Source: Gordonia malaquae NBRC 108250 | GTDB lineage: Bacteria; Actinomycetota; Actinomycetes; Mycobacteriales; Mycobacteriaceae | Assembly: GCF_000344135.1 (NCBI RefSeq) | Contig: NZ_BAOP01000010.1 | Location: forward strand, 62,001 to 126,000 | Direction: 5' to 3' | DNA length: 64,000 nucleotides | Shown: piece by piece, positions 9,159 to 22,531 of the stretch | How positions within the stretch are numbered: position 1 is the first letter of the stretch | How the letters are laid out: every line of letters begins with the position of its first letter | Made by a program: the position numbers and the translations under genes | Notes under the pieces: model-generated | Seen by the model: the letters and a program-made list of their open reading frames with translations, nothing else | The model's database searches: none | Told to the model about the DNA's origin: nothing

Positions 9159-10282
9159 CCACCACCGACCTGTCCGTCCTCGACCTCGTGCCGATAACCA
9201 CCGGATCGACGGCTGCCGACGCCCTGCACAACTCGATCGACCTGGCGCAGCAGGCGGAACGCTTCGGTTACCGCAGATACTGGTTCGCCGAGCATCATCT
9301 GAATCCGGGGGTCGCCGGGACATCGCCCGCTGTGGTCTTGGCGCTGACCGCCGCTGCGACGTCGACCATCCGCATCGGTACCGCCGCGGTGCAACTCGGC
9401 CACCGAACCGCCTTGTCGACCGTCGAGGAGTTCGGCCTGCTCGACGCCTTGCACCCGGGCCGCATCGACCTCGGGCTCGGCAGGTCCGGCGGCAAGCCCC
9501 CGAAGGTGTTGGCGACGACGGCTCCTCCGGCTCGCGAGATCGTCGACGGACGGACAGAGAACGGCCTGCGTGTTCCGGAGCCGTTCTCGTTTGCGAGCCT
9601 TCTCGACAATCCTCGAATCGGCTTGATCCAGCGGCTTCTCCAGTTGCCCGGCGCAACCCCGCAGGACTACACCGAACAGGTCGACGACATCCTCGCTCTC
9701 ATCGCTGGGACTTTCCGTGATGAACTCGATCAGGAGGCTCACGTGGTCCCCGGCGAAGGCGCCGACCTGCAGGTGTGGATCCTCGGGTCGAGCGCAGGCG
9801 AGAGCGCGACCGTGGCGGGTACGAACGGGCTTCGATTCGGCGCGAACTATCACGTGAGCCCGGGTACCATTCTCGACGCCGTCGACGCCTATCGATCGGC
9901 GTTCGTCCCGTCCAGAGTCCTCGACCAGCCGTATGTGAGCGTCTCGGCCGACGTCGTCGTCGCACCGACACACGACGACGCGGTCGAGCTCGCCGAGGGC
10001 TACGGGCCGTGGGTCCGCAGCATCCGCACCCTGCAGGGCGCCATCGAGTATCCGACGCCGGCCCAGGCCCGGGCCCTCCCGTGGACCGACGACGATGCGG
10101 CACTCGTCGCCGACCGCGTCGACACCAGATTCGTCGGCACCGCCGTCGAGGTCGCCGACCATCTCGAACGCTTGCGGGATGCGACCGCAGCCGACGAACT
10201 GGTGATCACCACGATCACACATGGGCACGCCGAGCGGGTCCGCTCGTACGAACTGCTGGCCGACGAGTGGGCCCGGCGGTGA
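9155..10282 (+). CDS. Luciferase-like monooxygenase 3 (MsnO8/YtmO-like)
   Basis: LLM-class flavin monooxygenase of 375 residues with the single-domain luciferase-like pattern: LSVLDLVPI at the N-terminus, AEQAERFGYRRYWFAEHHLN-type helix and strand, IRIGTAAVQLGH, and ALHPGRIDLGLGRSGG. This subgroup includes B. subtilis YtmO (CmoO), also encoded next to a YtnJ-type enzyme. The ATG at 9155 overlaps the previous stop (ATGA) and is preferred over upstream in-frame codons lying inside the preceding gene. Translational coupling to both neighbours suggests the three monooxygenases are made together. Confidence 0.86.
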   Translation: MTTTDLSVLDLVPITTGSTAADALHNSIDLAQQAERFGYRRYWFAEHHLNPGVAGTSPAVVLALTAAATSTIRIGTAAVQLGHRTALSTVEEFGLLDALHPGRIDLGLGRSGGKPPKVLATTAPPAREIVDGRTENGLRVPEPFSFASLLDNPRIGLIQRLLQLPGATPQDYTEQVDDILALIAGTFRDELDQEAHVVPGEGADLQVWILGSSAGESATVAGTNGLRFGANYHVSPGTILDAVDAYRSAFVPSRVLDQPYVSVSADVVVAPTHDDAVELAEGYGPWVRSIRTLQGAIEYPTPAQARALPWTDDDAALVADRVDTRFVGTAVEVADHLERLRDATAADELVITTITHGHAERVRSYELLADEWARR

Positions 10283-10971
10283 CGGCTGTCGACACGAGCA
10301 TCCTCGACAATCCTGCTTTCGCGGCGCTCAACGGACCGCACAGCGGGTTCGCCGAACGGGTGGGCGCAGCTGTGCGCTATCCGACGGACGTCTCCCCGTT
10401 CACCGCGATCCCCTCAGATCCGACCGCGGACGACTGGGCCGACCTCGCAACACTCGTCGGGCCGGGCGGAGTGGTCGCGTTCGGCTCGCCGAGCGGGATC
10501 ACACCGCCCACCGGATGGTCGGTTGTGTTCGAGGGCGCCGGCGCCCAGTACGTCGGCGATCGTGTAGAGGCTGTCCGCGACGAACGCAGCGTGGTGCTGA
10601 CCGGAGCGGATGTGCCGGAGATCCTCGACCTCATCGATCGGACCGAACCCGGCCCGTTTCTGGCCCGCACGGTGCAACTCGGCACATATCTGGGCATCCG
10701 CCAGCACGGAGCACTCGTGGCCATGGCCGGTGAACGACTCCGCCTGCCCGGGTGGACTGAGATCAGCGCGGTGTGCACGGACCCCGCAGCACGCGGACAG
10801 GGTCTCGCGTCGGCTCTGGTCCGGCACGTCGCGGCGAACATCGTCGCGACCGGGTCGACGCCGTTCCTCCACGTCGCGGCGGACAACCCCGCCCGACGGC
10901 TGTACGAGGACCTCGGTTTCACTCTCCGCGCCGAAGTGGTGTTCACCGCACTCACCGCCCCCAGCCCGTAG
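10279..10971 (+). CDS. GNAT-family N-acetyltransferase, last gene of the sulfur operon
   Basis: Predicted acetyl-CoA-dependent N-acetyltransferase of 230 residues. The GNAT (FR47-like) fold is in the C-terminal half: EISAVCTDPAARGQGLA carries the acetyl-CoA pyrophosphate-binding motif, followed by HVAANIVATG and the NPARRLYEDLGF motif. The N-terminal 130 residues match nothing I recognise. The GTG at 10279 overlaps the preceding stop (GTGA). In B. subtilis the N-acetyltransferase YtmI acts with YtnJ and YtmO on S-(2-succino)cysteine-type compounds; an analogous N-acetylation of an S-substituted cysteine is inferred here. No deacetylase gene follows. The gene ends at a strong terminator. Confidence 0.85.
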   Translation: MTAVDTSILDNPAFAALNGPHSGFAERVGAAVRYPTDVSPFTAIPSDPTADDWADLATLVGPGGVVAFGSPSGITPPTGWSVVFEGAGAQYVGDRVEAVRDERSVVLTGADVPEILDLIDRTEPGPFLARTVQLGTYLGIRQHGALVAMAGERLRLPGWTEISAVCTDPAARGQGLASALVRHVAANIVATGSTPFLHVAADNPARRLYEDLGFTLRAEVVFTALTAPSP

Positions 10972-10989
10972 GCAAGCGTTGACAGACGA

Positions 10990-11028
10990 AGGAGCCCGGC
11001 AGGTCCGATCTGGACCTGCCGGGCTCCT
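10990..11028. terminator. Bidirectional rho-independent-type terminator
   Basis: Perfect 17-bp GC-rich inverted repeat (10990-11006 with 11012-11028), 5-nt loop GATCT, between the convergent ends of the acetyltransferase gene and secG. It closes the SAM-IV operon on one strand and the glycolytic/secG cluster on the other. Confidence 0.85.
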
Positions 11029-11046
11029 GCTGATGAACGAGGCTCG

Positions 11047-11283
11047 TCAGCCGCCGAACTTGATGTTCAGGCCGACACCGACGATCAGGATCACCCAGAC
11101 CAGACCGACGAACACCGTCAGGCGGTCGAGGTTCTTCTCCACGACCGACGATCCGGAAAGGCTCGACTGCACGCCGCCGCCGAACAGGGACGACAGGCCG
11201 CCGCCCTTGGCGCGGTGCAGGAGCACGAGCACGATCAGCAGGAGGCTGGTGATGACCAGGCCGATGTTGAGCGCGAGAGTCAC
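11047..11283 (-). CDS. secG: Preprotein translocase subunit SecG
   Basis: Small auxiliary subunit of the SecYEG translocon in the cytoplasmic membrane. The 78 residues form two transmembrane helices (about 5-23 and 55-74) joined by the conserved glycine-rich loop HRAKGGGLSSLFGGG. The length is typical of actinobacteria. It lies downstream of tpiA, as in relatives, but a terminator hairpin separates the two. Confidence 0.95.
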   Translation of the reverse strand: MTLALNIGLVITSLLLIVLVLLHRAKGGGLSSLFGGGVQSSLSGSSVVEKNLDRLTVFVGLVWVILIVGVGLNIKFGG

Positions 11284-11317
11284 GAGTCGTCTGTCCTGTC
11301 AGTGGAGGAAAAGTAGT

Positions 11318-11357
11318 GTGGCAGGCCGTCCCCGACAGTGCGGGGACGACCTGCCAC
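11318..11357 (-). terminator. Intrinsic terminator after tpiA
   Basis: Near-perfect 17-bp inverted repeat (11341-11357 with 11318-11334, one mismatch or G-U pair) with a 6-nt loop. On the minus strand it is followed within about 5 nt by CTTTTCC. It would end or attenuate the gap-pgk-tpiA transcript before secG. Confidence 0.75.
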
Positions 11358-11380
11358 AGTCTACGTGATGGGTACTGCGA

Positions 11381-12166
11381 TCAGAGAAGCGGCCCACCGG
11401 CGGCGATCGCCGACAGCTGAGCGAATTCGTCAGCCTTGAGCGATGCTCCGCCGACGAGTGCACCGTCGACGTCCGCCTTGCCGACGATGTCGCCGACGTT
11501 CTTGGCGTTGACGCTGCCGCCGTACAGAACTCGTACGCCGTCCGCCGTCGCCTGATCCGCGAGCTCGACGAGCGCACCGCGCACGGCGGCGCACACCTCT
11601 TGAGCGTCGTCGGCGCTGGCCACCCGGCCTGTGCCGATGGCCCACACCGGCTCGTACGCGACGACGACCTTGGCGATGTCGGCGGCCGACAAGCCTGCCA
11701 GCGACGCCTTGATCTGCTCGACGTTGTACGCGACGTGGTCGCCCGCTTCACGGACGTCCAGGCCCTCGCCGATGCACACGATCGGTGTCAGACCGTGACG
11801 GAGAGCCGCCTTGGTCTTCGCCAACACCGTCTCGTTCGACTCGCCGTGCAGCGTCCGACGCTCCGAGTGCCCGACGACAGCGTAGGTGCAGCCCAGCTTC
11901 GCCAGGAAGGCGCCGCTGATCTCACCGGTGTACGCACCCGAATCGTGCTCGGAGACGTCCTGCGCACCGTAGGTGAGCAGGAGCTTGTCGCCGTCGACGA
12001 CAGTCTGGACGCTGCGAATGTCGGTGAACGGCGGGATCACCGTCACGTCGACCTTCTCGAAGTACTTCTCCGGCAGCGCGAAGGCGATCTTCTGCACCAG
12101 GGCGATGCCCTCGAGGTGATTCAGATTGCACTTCCAGTTGCCTGCAATCAAGGGTTTGCGAGCCAC
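11381..12166 (-). CDS. tpiA: Triosephosphate isomerase
   Basis: Interconverts dihydroxyacetone phosphate and glyceraldehyde-3-phosphate. The 261-residue TIM barrel shows GNWKCN at the N-terminus (catalytic Lys), the catalytic His in VVGHSERR and the catalytic Glu in [13 protein letters not shown], followed by phosphate-binding YGGSV. The start is GTG at 12166, 3 nt after the pgk stop. It is third gene of the gap-pgk-tpiA operon. Confidence 0.97.
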   Translation of the reverse strand: MARKPLIAGNWKCNLNHLEGIALVQKIAFALPEKYFEKVDVTVIPPFTDIRSVQTVVDGDKLLLTYGAQDVSEHDSGAYTGEISGAFLAKLGCTYAVVGHSERRTLHGESNETVLAKTKAALRHGLTPIVCIGEGLDVREAGDHVAYNVEQIKASLAGLSAADIAKVVVAYEPVWAIGTGRVASADDAQEVCAAVRGALVELADQATADGVRVLYGGSVNAKNVGDIVGKADVDGALVGGASLKADEFAQLSAIAAGGPLL

Positions 12167-12169
12167 GAC

Positions 12170-13381
12170 TCAGACCTCCAGAACGGAGAGGCCGGGAAGT
12201 TCCTTGCCCTCCAAGTACTCCAGCGACGCTCCGCCGCCGGTCGAGATGTGCGAGAACGCCTCATCTGCCAGTCCGAGTGCACGGACGGCGGCAGCCGAAT
12301 CGCCACCTCCGACGACGCTGAACGCGCCGTTGGCCGTGGCCTGGGCGATCGCCTCGGCCACACCGCGAGTACCGGCGGCGAACTTCTCGAACTCGAAGAC
12401 GCCCGACGGTCCGTTCCAGAACACGGTCTTGGCTCCGGTGAGGACGGCGGCGAACCGCTCGACGGTGCCGGGACCGATGTCCAGACCCATCCCCTCGGTG
12501 AAGCCGTCCGCTGTCATCGCGATCGACGTCTGCGCGTCGGGTGCGAACTTGTCGGCCACGACGATGTCGTGCGGCAGGTGGATCACGTCGCCGAAGCGCT
12601 CCAACAGATCCTTGCAGGTGTCGATCATGTCGGCCTGCAGGAGCGAATCGCCCACGGGGCTGCCCTGCGCCTTGATGAACGTGAACGCCATGCCGCCGCC
12701 GATCACCAGAGTGTCGACCTTGGGGGCCAGCGCCTCGATCACGGCCAACTTGTCGGACACCTTCGAACCGCCGAGAACCACCGCGTACGGGTGTTCGACG
12801 TCGCCGGTGATCTTCGCCAGGACGTCGACCTCGGTGGCGACCAAGTCGCCCGCGTACGCCGGGAGCACCTTCGCGACGTCGTAGACCGACGCCTGCTTGC
12901 GGTGCACCACACCGAATCCGTCGGAGACGAACGCGCCGTCGTCGCCGACCAGTTCGACGAGCGCCGCTGCGAGCTGAGCCCGTTCGGCGTCGTCCTTGCT
13001 GGTCTCGCGGGGATCGAAGCGGATGTTCTCCAGCAGCAGGACGTCACCGTCGGTGAGTCCCTCGGCGCGCGCGAGTGCGTCGCTGCCGACGACGTCGCCC
13101 GCGAGCTGGACATTGCGTCCGAGCTCTTCGGCGAGACGCGCGGCGACCGGTGCCAGCGAGAGCGCGGGATCCGGTTCGCCCTTGGGGCGTCCGAGGTGCG
13201 CTGTCACGATGACCTTGGCGCCTGCCTCCACCAACTGGCGGATGGTGGGCGCCGAGGCGATGATGCGGCCCGCGTCGGTGATCTGACCGCCGTCGAGCGG
13301 AACGTTCAGGTCTGAGCGGACGAGCACGCCGCGTCCCTCGACGCCGTCAGCGAGGAGGTCCTTCAGGGTACGGACTGCCAT
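12170..13381 (-). CDS. pgk: Phosphoglycerate kinase
   Basis: Transfers phosphate from 1,3-bisphosphoglycerate to ADP. The 403-residue product has the N-terminal signature [11 protein letters not shown], the [10 protein letters not shown] substrate loop, the hinge region [15 protein letters not shown] and the C-terminal GGGDSAAAV / [20 protein letters not shown] nucleotide-binding part. Only 4 nt separate it from gap and 3 nt from tpiA. Confidence 0.97.
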   Translation of the reverse strand: MAVRTLKDLLADGVEGRGVLVRSDLNVPLDGGQITDAGRIIASAPTIRQLVEAGAKVIVTAHLGRPKGEPDPALSLAPVAARLAEELGRNVQLAGDVVGSDALARAEGLTDGDVLLLENIRFDPRETSKDDAERAQLAAALVELVGDDGAFVSDGFGVVHRKQASVYDVAKVLPAYAGDLVATEVDVLAKITGDVEHPYAVVLGGSKVSDKLAVIEALAPKVDTLVIGGGMAFTFIKAQGSPVGDSLLQADMIDTCKDLLERFGDVIHLPHDIVVADKFAPDAQTSIAMTADGFTEGMGLDIGPGTVERFAAVLTGAKTVFWNGPSGVFEFEKFAAGTRGVAEAIAQATANGAFSVVGGGDSAAAVRALGLADEAFSHISTGGGASLEYLEGKELPGLSVLEV

Positions 13382-13385
13382 GGAT

Positions 13386-14468
<1,083 letters not shown>

Positions 14469-14524
14469 CTAGTGGTCCGTCTCTCGCGGTTCACCAGAAG
14501 GTCTCAAGATCCTCCCCGCCGGCC

Positions 14525-14573
14525 GCGCAGTCCCCCGCCCGTCGAGCGCGCAGTCCCCGCCCGTCGAGCGCAG
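14525..14573. repeat. Short tandem repeat, two copies of 22-23 bp plus a partial third
   Basis: The unit GCGCAGTCCCC(C)GCCCGTCGAGC occurs at 14525-14547 and 14548-14569, and a truncated third copy (GCAGTCGAG) follows. It fills much of the gap between gap and the 3' end of whiA. No function can be read from it; the copies differ by one C. Confidence 0.7.
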
Positions 14574-14590
14574 TCGAGACGCCCGGCCGA

Positions 14591-15574
14591 CTATGCGTCG
14601 TCCATCAGGTCGGCGGTGACGGCCGATTCGGTGTCCGGCAGGCCTTCCGTTCGTGCCTTCTTGTCCGCCATCGACAGCAGGCGACGGATTCGGCCCGCCA
14701 CCGCGTCTTTTGTCATCGGCGGATCGGCGAGCTGACCGAGTTCCTCCAGCGACGCCTGTCGGTGCTGGACGCGCAGCGAGCCCGCCGCGACCAGATGATC
14801 GGGCACCTCGTCGCCGAGGATCTCGAGGGCACGTTCCACTCGGGCTGCAGCTGCGACGGCGGCCCGCGCCGAACGACGCAGATTGGCGTCGTCGAAGTTG
14901 GCGAGACGGTTCGCGGTCGCCCGCACCTCGCGCCGCATCCGGCGCTCTTCCCACACCAGACGGGTGTCGTGGGCGCCCATCCGCGTCAGGAGCGCTCCGA
15001 TGGCCTCACCGTCCCGGATGACCACGCGATCCGCTCCGCGCACTTCGCGCGCCTTCGCTGTCACACCGAGTCGACGGGCGGCGCCGACGAGCGCGAGTGC
15101 GGCCTCCGGTCCGGGGCAGCTCACCTCCAGCGCGGACGAACGGCCGGGCTCGGTCAACGAGCCGTGCGCGAGGAATGCCCCACGCCACGCGGCTTCTGCG
15201 TCGCCGACGCTGCCGCCGACCACCTGGGCGGGCAGTCCGCGGACCGGACGACCCCGCATGTCCAGAAGTCCGGTCTGGCGTGCAAGACCCTCACCGTCCT
15301 TCGTGACACGAACGATGTACCTGGCGCCCTTGCGAGCACCGCCCGACCGCAGAACGTGCACGTCGGAGGCGTACCCGAACAGATCGTGGATCTCCTGCCG
15401 TAGACGCCTGGCGACGTTGCCGAGATCGACCTCGGCTTCGACCACCACGCGCCCCTGTTGGATGTGAAGGCCGCCGGCGAACCGCAGAAGCGCCGAGACC
15501 TCCGCCTTGCGGCAGCTGATCTGAGTGACCGCCAACCTGCTCAGCTCGTCTTTGACCGCACCGGTCATCGCCAC
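14591..15574 (-). CDS. whiA: DNA-binding regulator WhiA
   Basis: WhiA proteins combine a LAGLIDADG-homing-endonuclease-like fold with a C-terminal helix-turn-helix and act in cell division and sporulation control in actinobacteria. Here [21 protein letters not shown] and the C-terminal YREL-free HTH segment ([20 protein letters not shown]) are clear. The GTG at 15574 is chosen because AGGAGG lies 9 nt upstream; the ATG six bases later is the alternative. That gives 327 residues, matching mycobacterial WhiA. The whiA-yvcK-rapZ order is conserved in Gram-positive bacteria. Confidence 0.93.
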   Translation of the reverse strand: MAMTGAVKDELSRLAVTQISCRKAEVSALLRFAGGLHIQQGRVVVEAEVDLGNVARRLRQEIHDLFGYASDVHVLRSGGARKGARYIVRVTKDGEGLARQTGLLDMRGRPVRGLPAQVVGGSVGDAEAAWRGAFLAHGSLTEPGRSSALEVSCPGPEAALALVGAARRLGVTAKAREVRGADRVVIRDGEAIGALLTRMGAHDTRLVWEERRMRREVRATANRLANFDDANLRRSARAAVAAAARVERALEILGDEVPDHLVAAGSLRVQHRQASLEELGQLADPPMTKDAVAGRIRRLLSMADKKARTEGLPDTESAVTADLMDDA

Positions 15575-15672
15575 GTGTCGACGCCTCCTATAAACAAAGT
15601 GATATCTCCCCCAGGGTACTGACAGCACACCCCGAGCAAACCTCGGGGGCGTCAACCGTAGTGCCGTCGACC

Positions 15673-16674
15673 TTACCGGTCCGAGTGGTCACTCAGCAGG
15701 CGACTCAGAGTGTTCGCGGACTTACGCGGGTCGTGTTCGTGAGTTCCGGGCACGGCCAGGTCGGCGACCACCAAGCGGGCGCCGAACGACGCCGCTGCTC
15801 GCACCAGGTGATCTCGCTCGGCGCCTGCAGGCACGGACGCCGCATCGACCACCACGTCGTCGACTCCGACGGTGTCTGCGTGCGCGTGCAGGACGTGCAG
15901 GTGCCGTTCGACGGAGAAACCTGTCGTCTCCCCTGGCTCGTTGGCCAGGTTCACGAACAGAACCTTCCGTGCGTTCGTCGACTTCAACGCTCTGACCTGG
16001 GATGGGACGAGTACGTGCGGGATCACGCTGGAGAACCATGATCCGGGCCCCAACGTGACGACGTCGGCGTCGATGATGGCGGCGGCCGCCTCGTCGCATC
16101 CCACCGGCTCGAACGGATTGACCCGCACACGTCGGACGGTTCCGGGAGTGGTCGCCACCGCCACTTGTCCGCGGATCACCCGACTGACGCGCGGGTCCGA
16201 TTCGAGGCCCGTGACATCGGCTTCGATGACAAGCGGCACCGTCGACATCGGCAGGACTCGACCGTCGATCCCGAACAGGTCGACCATCGCGTCCAACGCC
16301 TCGACGACGTCGCCGGTGAGTTCTTCGACACCCGCCAACATCAGGTTGCCGACCGGGTGACCGGCGAGCGCTCCATACCCGCCGAGGCGGTGCTGCAGGA
16401 TGCGCGCCCACCGCTTGTGCCTGCGAGCCACCGCCGGATCGACAGCGTTCCAGTGATCGATCGCCGCGGGAGCGCCCATCAGTGCCGCCAACGCCATGCG
16501 CAGATCACCCGGCGGAATGCCGCCGAGTTCGTTGCGGAGTCGGCCCGACGAACCGCCGTCGTCGCCGACGGTGACGATCGCGGTCACGTCGGGCGTGAGG
16601 TACCGCAACGCGGTGATCGTGTTGAAGAGCCCGTGACCGCCGCCCAGAGCGGCCGCGCGGATCGGCGCCGTCAC
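15673..16674 (-). CDS. yvcK: YvcK/CofD-like gluconeogenesis factor
   Basis: Family known to bind UDP-GlcNAc-type nucleotide sugars and to link carbon metabolism with peptidoglycan synthesis. The 333 residues include the N-terminal [37 protein letters not shown] and the later [15 protein letters not shown]. It overlaps rapZ by 4 nt. A weak hairpin (15630-15648) lies between it and whiA, so whiA may also have its own promoter. Confidence 0.92.
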   Translation of the reverse strand: MTAPIRAAALGGGHGLFNTITALRYLTPDVTAIVTVGDDGGSSGRLRNELGGIPPGDLRMALAALMGAPAAIDHWNAVDPAVARRHKRWARILQHRLGGYGALAGHPVGNLMLAGVEELTGDVVEALDAMVDLFGIDGRVLPMSTVPLVIEADVTGLESDPRVSRVIRGQVAVATTPGTVRRVRVNPFEPVGCDEAAAAIIDADVVTLGPGSWFSSVIPHVLVPSQVRALKSTNARKVLFVNLANEPGETTGFSVERHLHVLHAHADTVGVDDVVVDAASVPAGAERDHLVRAAASFGARLVVADLAVPGTHEHDPRKSANTLSRLLSDHSDR

Positions 16675-17582
16675 TCGCGTCCCAGGTCGCGGTTGGTCAC
16701 CTGCACCTTGTACAACGGGGAACCGTCGTCGTCCGAGGCCTCTTCGAGCCGGCGCGCAAGCTGCTGCGACATCGCGACGCTACGGTGTTTGCCACCCGTG
16801 CAGCCGACACCGATCGTCATGTAGCCCTTGCCTTCGCGCTTGTATCCGCGCGCGACGATGCCCACCAGGTCGACGTATCGGTTGATGAACTCGAGTGCGT
16901 CCTCCTGGCCGAGGACGTAGTCGCGCACCTGCGGGTCGAGACCGTTGTGTTCGCGAAGCTCCGGAATCCAGTACGGGTTGGGCAGGAACCGGACGTCGAC
17001 CACGAGGTCGCAGTCGATCGGCAGGCCGTACTTGAATCCGAACGACTGCACCGCCACTGTCAGCCCCGTTCCACCGACGTTCGGGAACGTGCTCTCGACG
17101 ATGGCCCGCAGCCGAGTGGAGCTCAGATTCGAGGTGTCGATCACGGTTCCCGCGCTCGCCTGAACTCCGGCGAGCATCGCGCGTTCGGCGGCGATTCCCT
17201 CGCTGAGGGTCCCGTTCCCCTGCAGCGGATGCCTGCGCCGGACCTGTTCGAACCGTCGCACGAGGACGTCGTCGGACGCGTCCACGAACACGATGGACGT
17301 ACGGGCGCCGCCCGCTTCGAGGTCGTCACGCAGTTCCGCGATCTGTTCGCTGAACTGCGGGTCGCCTGCCCGGACGACAAGGGCGATCTTTCGCGCGCCC
17401 ACTTCGTCGCTGCGCACCATCTCGATCAGTTGCCCGATCAGCGACACCGGGACGTTGTCCGAGACGTACCACCCGTCGTCCTCGAGGACATTCGCCACCG
17501 ACGTCCGGCCCGCGCCGGACATGCCTGCGACGAACAGGACCGTCGCCGGACCCTCCCCTGTCGATCCATGACTGTCACCCAC
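16671..17582 (-). CDS. rapZ: RNase adapter RapZ-family nucleotide-binding protein
   Basis: P-loop protein of 303 residues. Walker A is GMSGAGRTS near residue 20. The C-terminal domain has [22 protein letters not shown] and the [14 protein letters not shown] signature. In enterobacteria RapZ directs RNase E to a small RNA controlling glucosamine-6-phosphate synthase; in actinobacteria the role is not settled. The GTG start at 17582 overlaps the uvrC 3' end by 8 nt. Confidence 0.93.
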   Translation of the reverse strand: MGDSHGSTGEGPATVLFVAGMSGAGRTSVANVLEDDGWYVSDNVPVSLIGQLIEMVRSDEVGARKIALVVRAGDPQFSEQIAELRDDLEAGGARTSIVFVDASDDVLVRRFEQVRRRHPLQGNGTLSEGIAAERAMLAGVQASAGTVIDTSNLSSTRLRAIVESTFPNVGGTGLTVAVQSFGFKYGLPIDCDLVVDVRFLPNPYWIPELREHNGLDPQVRDYVLGQEDALEFINRYVDLVGIVARGYKREGKGYMTIGVGCTGGKHRSVAMSQQLARRLEEASDDDGSPLYKVQVTNRDLGRE

Positions 17583-19542
17583 TGGTCACATCCTCCCTTG
17601 TGGACTCGTCTGCGCTGAGCGCGTCGCGCACTGACTGCGCGGTGGTTGCACCGATCCCCGGCACCTGCGAGATCTCGTCGACCGTCGCCTTCTTGAGGTT
17701 GGCGACCGATCCGAAATGGGTGAGGAGCGCCGTCCGACGGGTGGCTCCGAGCCCCGGGATCCCGTCGAGCGCCGACGCGGTCATCCGCTTGCTCCGTTTG
17801 CTGCGGTGAAAGGTGATCGCAAAACGGTGCGCCTCGTCGCGCACACGCTGCAGCAGGAAGAGCGCTTCGCTGTTGCGTGGCAGGATCACCGGCTCATCAT
17901 CGCCCGGAACCCACACTTCTTCGAGCCTTTTGGCCAGTCCGATGATCGCGACGTCGGTGACACCGAGTTCTTCGAGGACTGCCGCGGCGGCGTGCACCTG
18001 GGGTGCGCCGCCGTCGACCACGAACAGATTCGGCGGGTATGCGAACCGGCGCTTCTTTCCCTCTTCGGCGGAGACCTCGCCGGCCGCGATCGCAACGGGT
18101 TCGTCCCCGTCGACAGGAGGCGGCGTCGCCTCGCCGCCGCGATGTCGGAGGAAGCGTCTACGGGTGACTTCGGCGATCGATGCGACATCGTCCGAGCGAC
18201 CGTCCCCTGCGGCCTCCTTGATGCCGTAATGCCGGTAGTCGGACTTGCGAGGCAGCCCGTCCTCGAAGACGACGAGGGACGCGACGACATCGGTGCCCTG
18301 AACGTGCGAGATGTCGATGCATTCGATGCGCAGCGGAGCGACGTCGAGGCCGAGGTGCTCCTGCAGTTCGGTCAGTGCCGCCGACCTGGTCGTCAGGTCA
18401 CCCGCACGCTGGAGTTTGTGGCGAGCGAGCGCATCGGAGGCGTTCCGTTCGACGGTGGTCATCAGGTTGCGCTTGTCGCCGCGCTGCGGGACGCGAATGT
18501 CGACTCGCGCGCCGCGCCGCTGTGTGAGCCAGTCCTGCATCTGGTCGACGTCGTCGGGCAATGCCGGGACGAGCACCTCGCGGGGAATGCCGGAGCTCAT
18601 GTCCGACTCGGCGCCGTAGAACTGTGTGAGGAACGACTCGACCTGTTCGGCGAGTGTCGCATTCTCCTGCACTTCGACCACCCAGCCGCGTTCTCCGCGG
18701 ACTCGTCCGTCGCGGACGTGGAAGATGGTCACCGACGATTCGAGTTCGTCTCCGACCATGGCGATCACGTCGGCGTCCGTGCCGCTCCCGAGCACCACCG
18801 CCTGTTTCTCCATCGCACGGCGCAGCGCGGACGTGTCGTCACGCAGACGCGCGGCTCGTTCGAAATCGAGTTCTTCGGCCGCGCTGGTCATCTCACGTTC
18901 GAGTCGACGGATGAGACCGTCGGTCTTGCCCGCGAGGAAGTCGCAGAAGTCGTCGACGATCGCTCGATGCTCGTCGGCGTCGACCCGTCCGACACACGGC
19001 GCCGAGCACTTGTCGATGTACCCGAGCAGGCAGGGGCGCCCCATCTGCTCGTTGCGCCGGAACACCCCCGTGGAGCAGGTGCGGATCGGGAACACACGGG
19101 TCAAGAGGTCGACAGTCTCGCGGATCGCCCATGCGTGGGCATACGGCCCGAAGTACCGGACACCGGGCTTGCGCGCGCCGCGGTAGACGAACACTCGCGG
19201 GTACGTCTCGTTGAGCGTCACCGCGAGCATCGGATAGGTCTTGTCGTCGCGGTAGCGGACATTGAACCGCGGATCGAACTCCTTGATCCAGTTGTATTCG
19301 AGCTGCAGCGCCTCGACTTCGGTGCCGACGACGGTCCACTCGACGGACGCCGCCGTCGTGACCATCTGCCGGGTCCGCGGATGCAGTCCGGTGATGTCGG
19401 CGAAGTACGACGTCAACCGAGAGCGCAGGTTCTTCGCCTTGCCGACATAGATCACTCGCCGGTGTGCGTCGCGGAACTTGTAGACGCCCGGATCGGTGGG
19501 GATCGCCCCGGTAGCGGGGCGGTAAGTCGACGGGTCTGCCAC
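17575..19542 (-). CDS. uvrC: Excinuclease ABC subunit C
   Basis: Makes both incisions around a DNA lesion in nucleotide excision repair, together with UvrA and UvrB. The order is an N-terminal GIY-YIG nuclease ([21 protein letters not shown]), a UVR motif ([19 protein letters not shown]), an RNase-H-like nuclease ([22 protein letters not shown]) and a C-terminal helix-hairpin-helix pair ([27 protein letters not shown]). GTG at 19542 matches the usual family N-terminus (xADPSTYRP); the frame is open to an ATG at 19614, which would add 24 residues without family support. Confidence 0.95.
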   Translation of the reverse strand: MADPSTYRPATGAIPTDPGVYKFRDAHRRVIYVGKAKNLRSRLTSYFADITGLHPRTRQMVTTAASVEWTVVGTEVEALQLEYNWIKEFDPRFNVRYRDDKTYPMLAVTLNETYPRVFVYRGARKPGVRYFGPYAHAWAIRETVDLLTRVFPIRTCSTGVFRRNEQMGRPCLLGYIDKCSAPCVGRVDADEHRAIVDDFCDFLAGKTDGLIRRLEREMTSAAEELDFERAARLRDDTSALRRAMEKQAVVLGSGTDADVIAMVGDELESSVTIFHVRDGRVRGERGWVVEVQENATLAEQVESFLTQFYGAESDMSSGIPREVLVPALPDDVDQMQDWLTQRRGARVDIRVPQRGDKRNLMTTVERNASDALARHKLQRAGDLTTRSAALTELQEHLGLDVAPLRIECIDISHVQGTDVVASLVVFEDGLPRKSDYRHYGIKEAAGDGRSDDVASIAEVTRRRFLRHRGGEATPPPVDGDEPVAIAAGEVSAEEGKKRRFAYPPNLFVVDGGAPQVHAAAAVLEELGVTDVAIIGLAKRLEEVWVPGDDEPVILPRNSEALFLLQRVRDEAHRFAITFHRSKRSKRMTASALDGIPGLGATRRTALLTHFGSVANLKKATVDEISQVPGIGATTAQSVRDALSADESTREDVTSG

Positions 19543-19660
19543 GGTCTCCAGGTTAGCCGTCGGGTCCGACAACCCGTTCGCCGCCGGGTCGACGGCGGAG
19601 GTTCCCCGAATCACGGCGCAAAGTCGCCCTACGCGTCAGTACCGCAAGAATCAGGGAACC

Positions 19661-20316
19661 TCAAACGCGTCGAGGCCACGGATGCCAGGTGCCGCAGATC
19701 TGGTCGAGACGACCTCTCACCGCACGCGCACGATCGCGCCGAAAGTCCTGAAGTGCCGACTCTGTTCCACTCTGGCCCCATCGTCCAGGAACATCGAAGA
19801 CATGTGAGATCCGCATGCGGAGCCGTCCGTCGACACTCTCGCGGTAATGACCGTCGGCGATCGCGAAGGCGAGGTCTTCGACACGTTCCGCCTCGGTGAT
19901 TGACGATTCATCACACGCATCGCACATGCACGTCGGGATTCCGACGTCGTGGAGAAGCCCGCAGCGCACGACCAGGCCGGGATTCTGGAAGTCGAAGCCG
20001 AGCGGCGCTGCCTGCTCGTCGCGTGGCGTCAGCGTCACTCGTCGATTCGGCGCGCCGTACGGCTGTATCGCCGGTGGATCAGCTTCTTCGGTGACCGTCA
20101 CGTCGAAGTTCTCGGCCAGGTGCGCTATCACCGACTCGGCAACATCGGTGAGCTGATCGAAGCGTTCCGTCGCCGACATCGTGACGTAGTCGTCCTCGGC
20201 GGGTTGTGAGTCGACGGCATTGAACCGGGAGCCGTACTCGACGACGCGTCCGTCACAGGCGACGAACGAGTAAACACGCAGGTCCGGGCGGACGTATCCG
20301 TCCGACGCGGGCCGGG

Positions 20317-20320
<4 letters not shown>
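19661..20320 (-). CDS. Uncharacterised DUF6226-like protein
   Basis: A 219-residue soluble protein without signal peptide or membrane segment. A conserved-looking N-terminal block (YSFVACDGRVVEYGSRFNAV), a central PRDEQAAPLGFDF and a C-terminal DGHYRESVDGR ... WHPWPRR recall proteins annotated DUF6226 in actinobacteria; function unknown. GTG at 20320 overlaps the PH-domain gene (GTGA). The same frame stays open further upstream, but that extension is an Arg-rich shadow of the PH-domain gene. It is the last gene of the riboflavin operon. Confidence 0.7.

Positions 20321-22527
<2,207 letters not shown>

Positions 22528-22531
<4 letters not shown>

Noticed and set aside
14525-14573. Short tandem repeats as a CRISPR array
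   Set aside because: Two direct copies with no spacer between them and no cas genes in the window.
15630-15648. Terminator between yvcK and whiA
   Set aside because: A 7-bp stem (CCCCGAG/CTCGGGG) without a T-run is too weak to call; it is mentioned only in the yvcK entry.
17716-19899. 727-residue plus-strand open frame opposite uvrC
   Set aside because: Same antisense effect; Arg/Asp/Val-rich with no recognisable domain, and uvrC has every expected motif.
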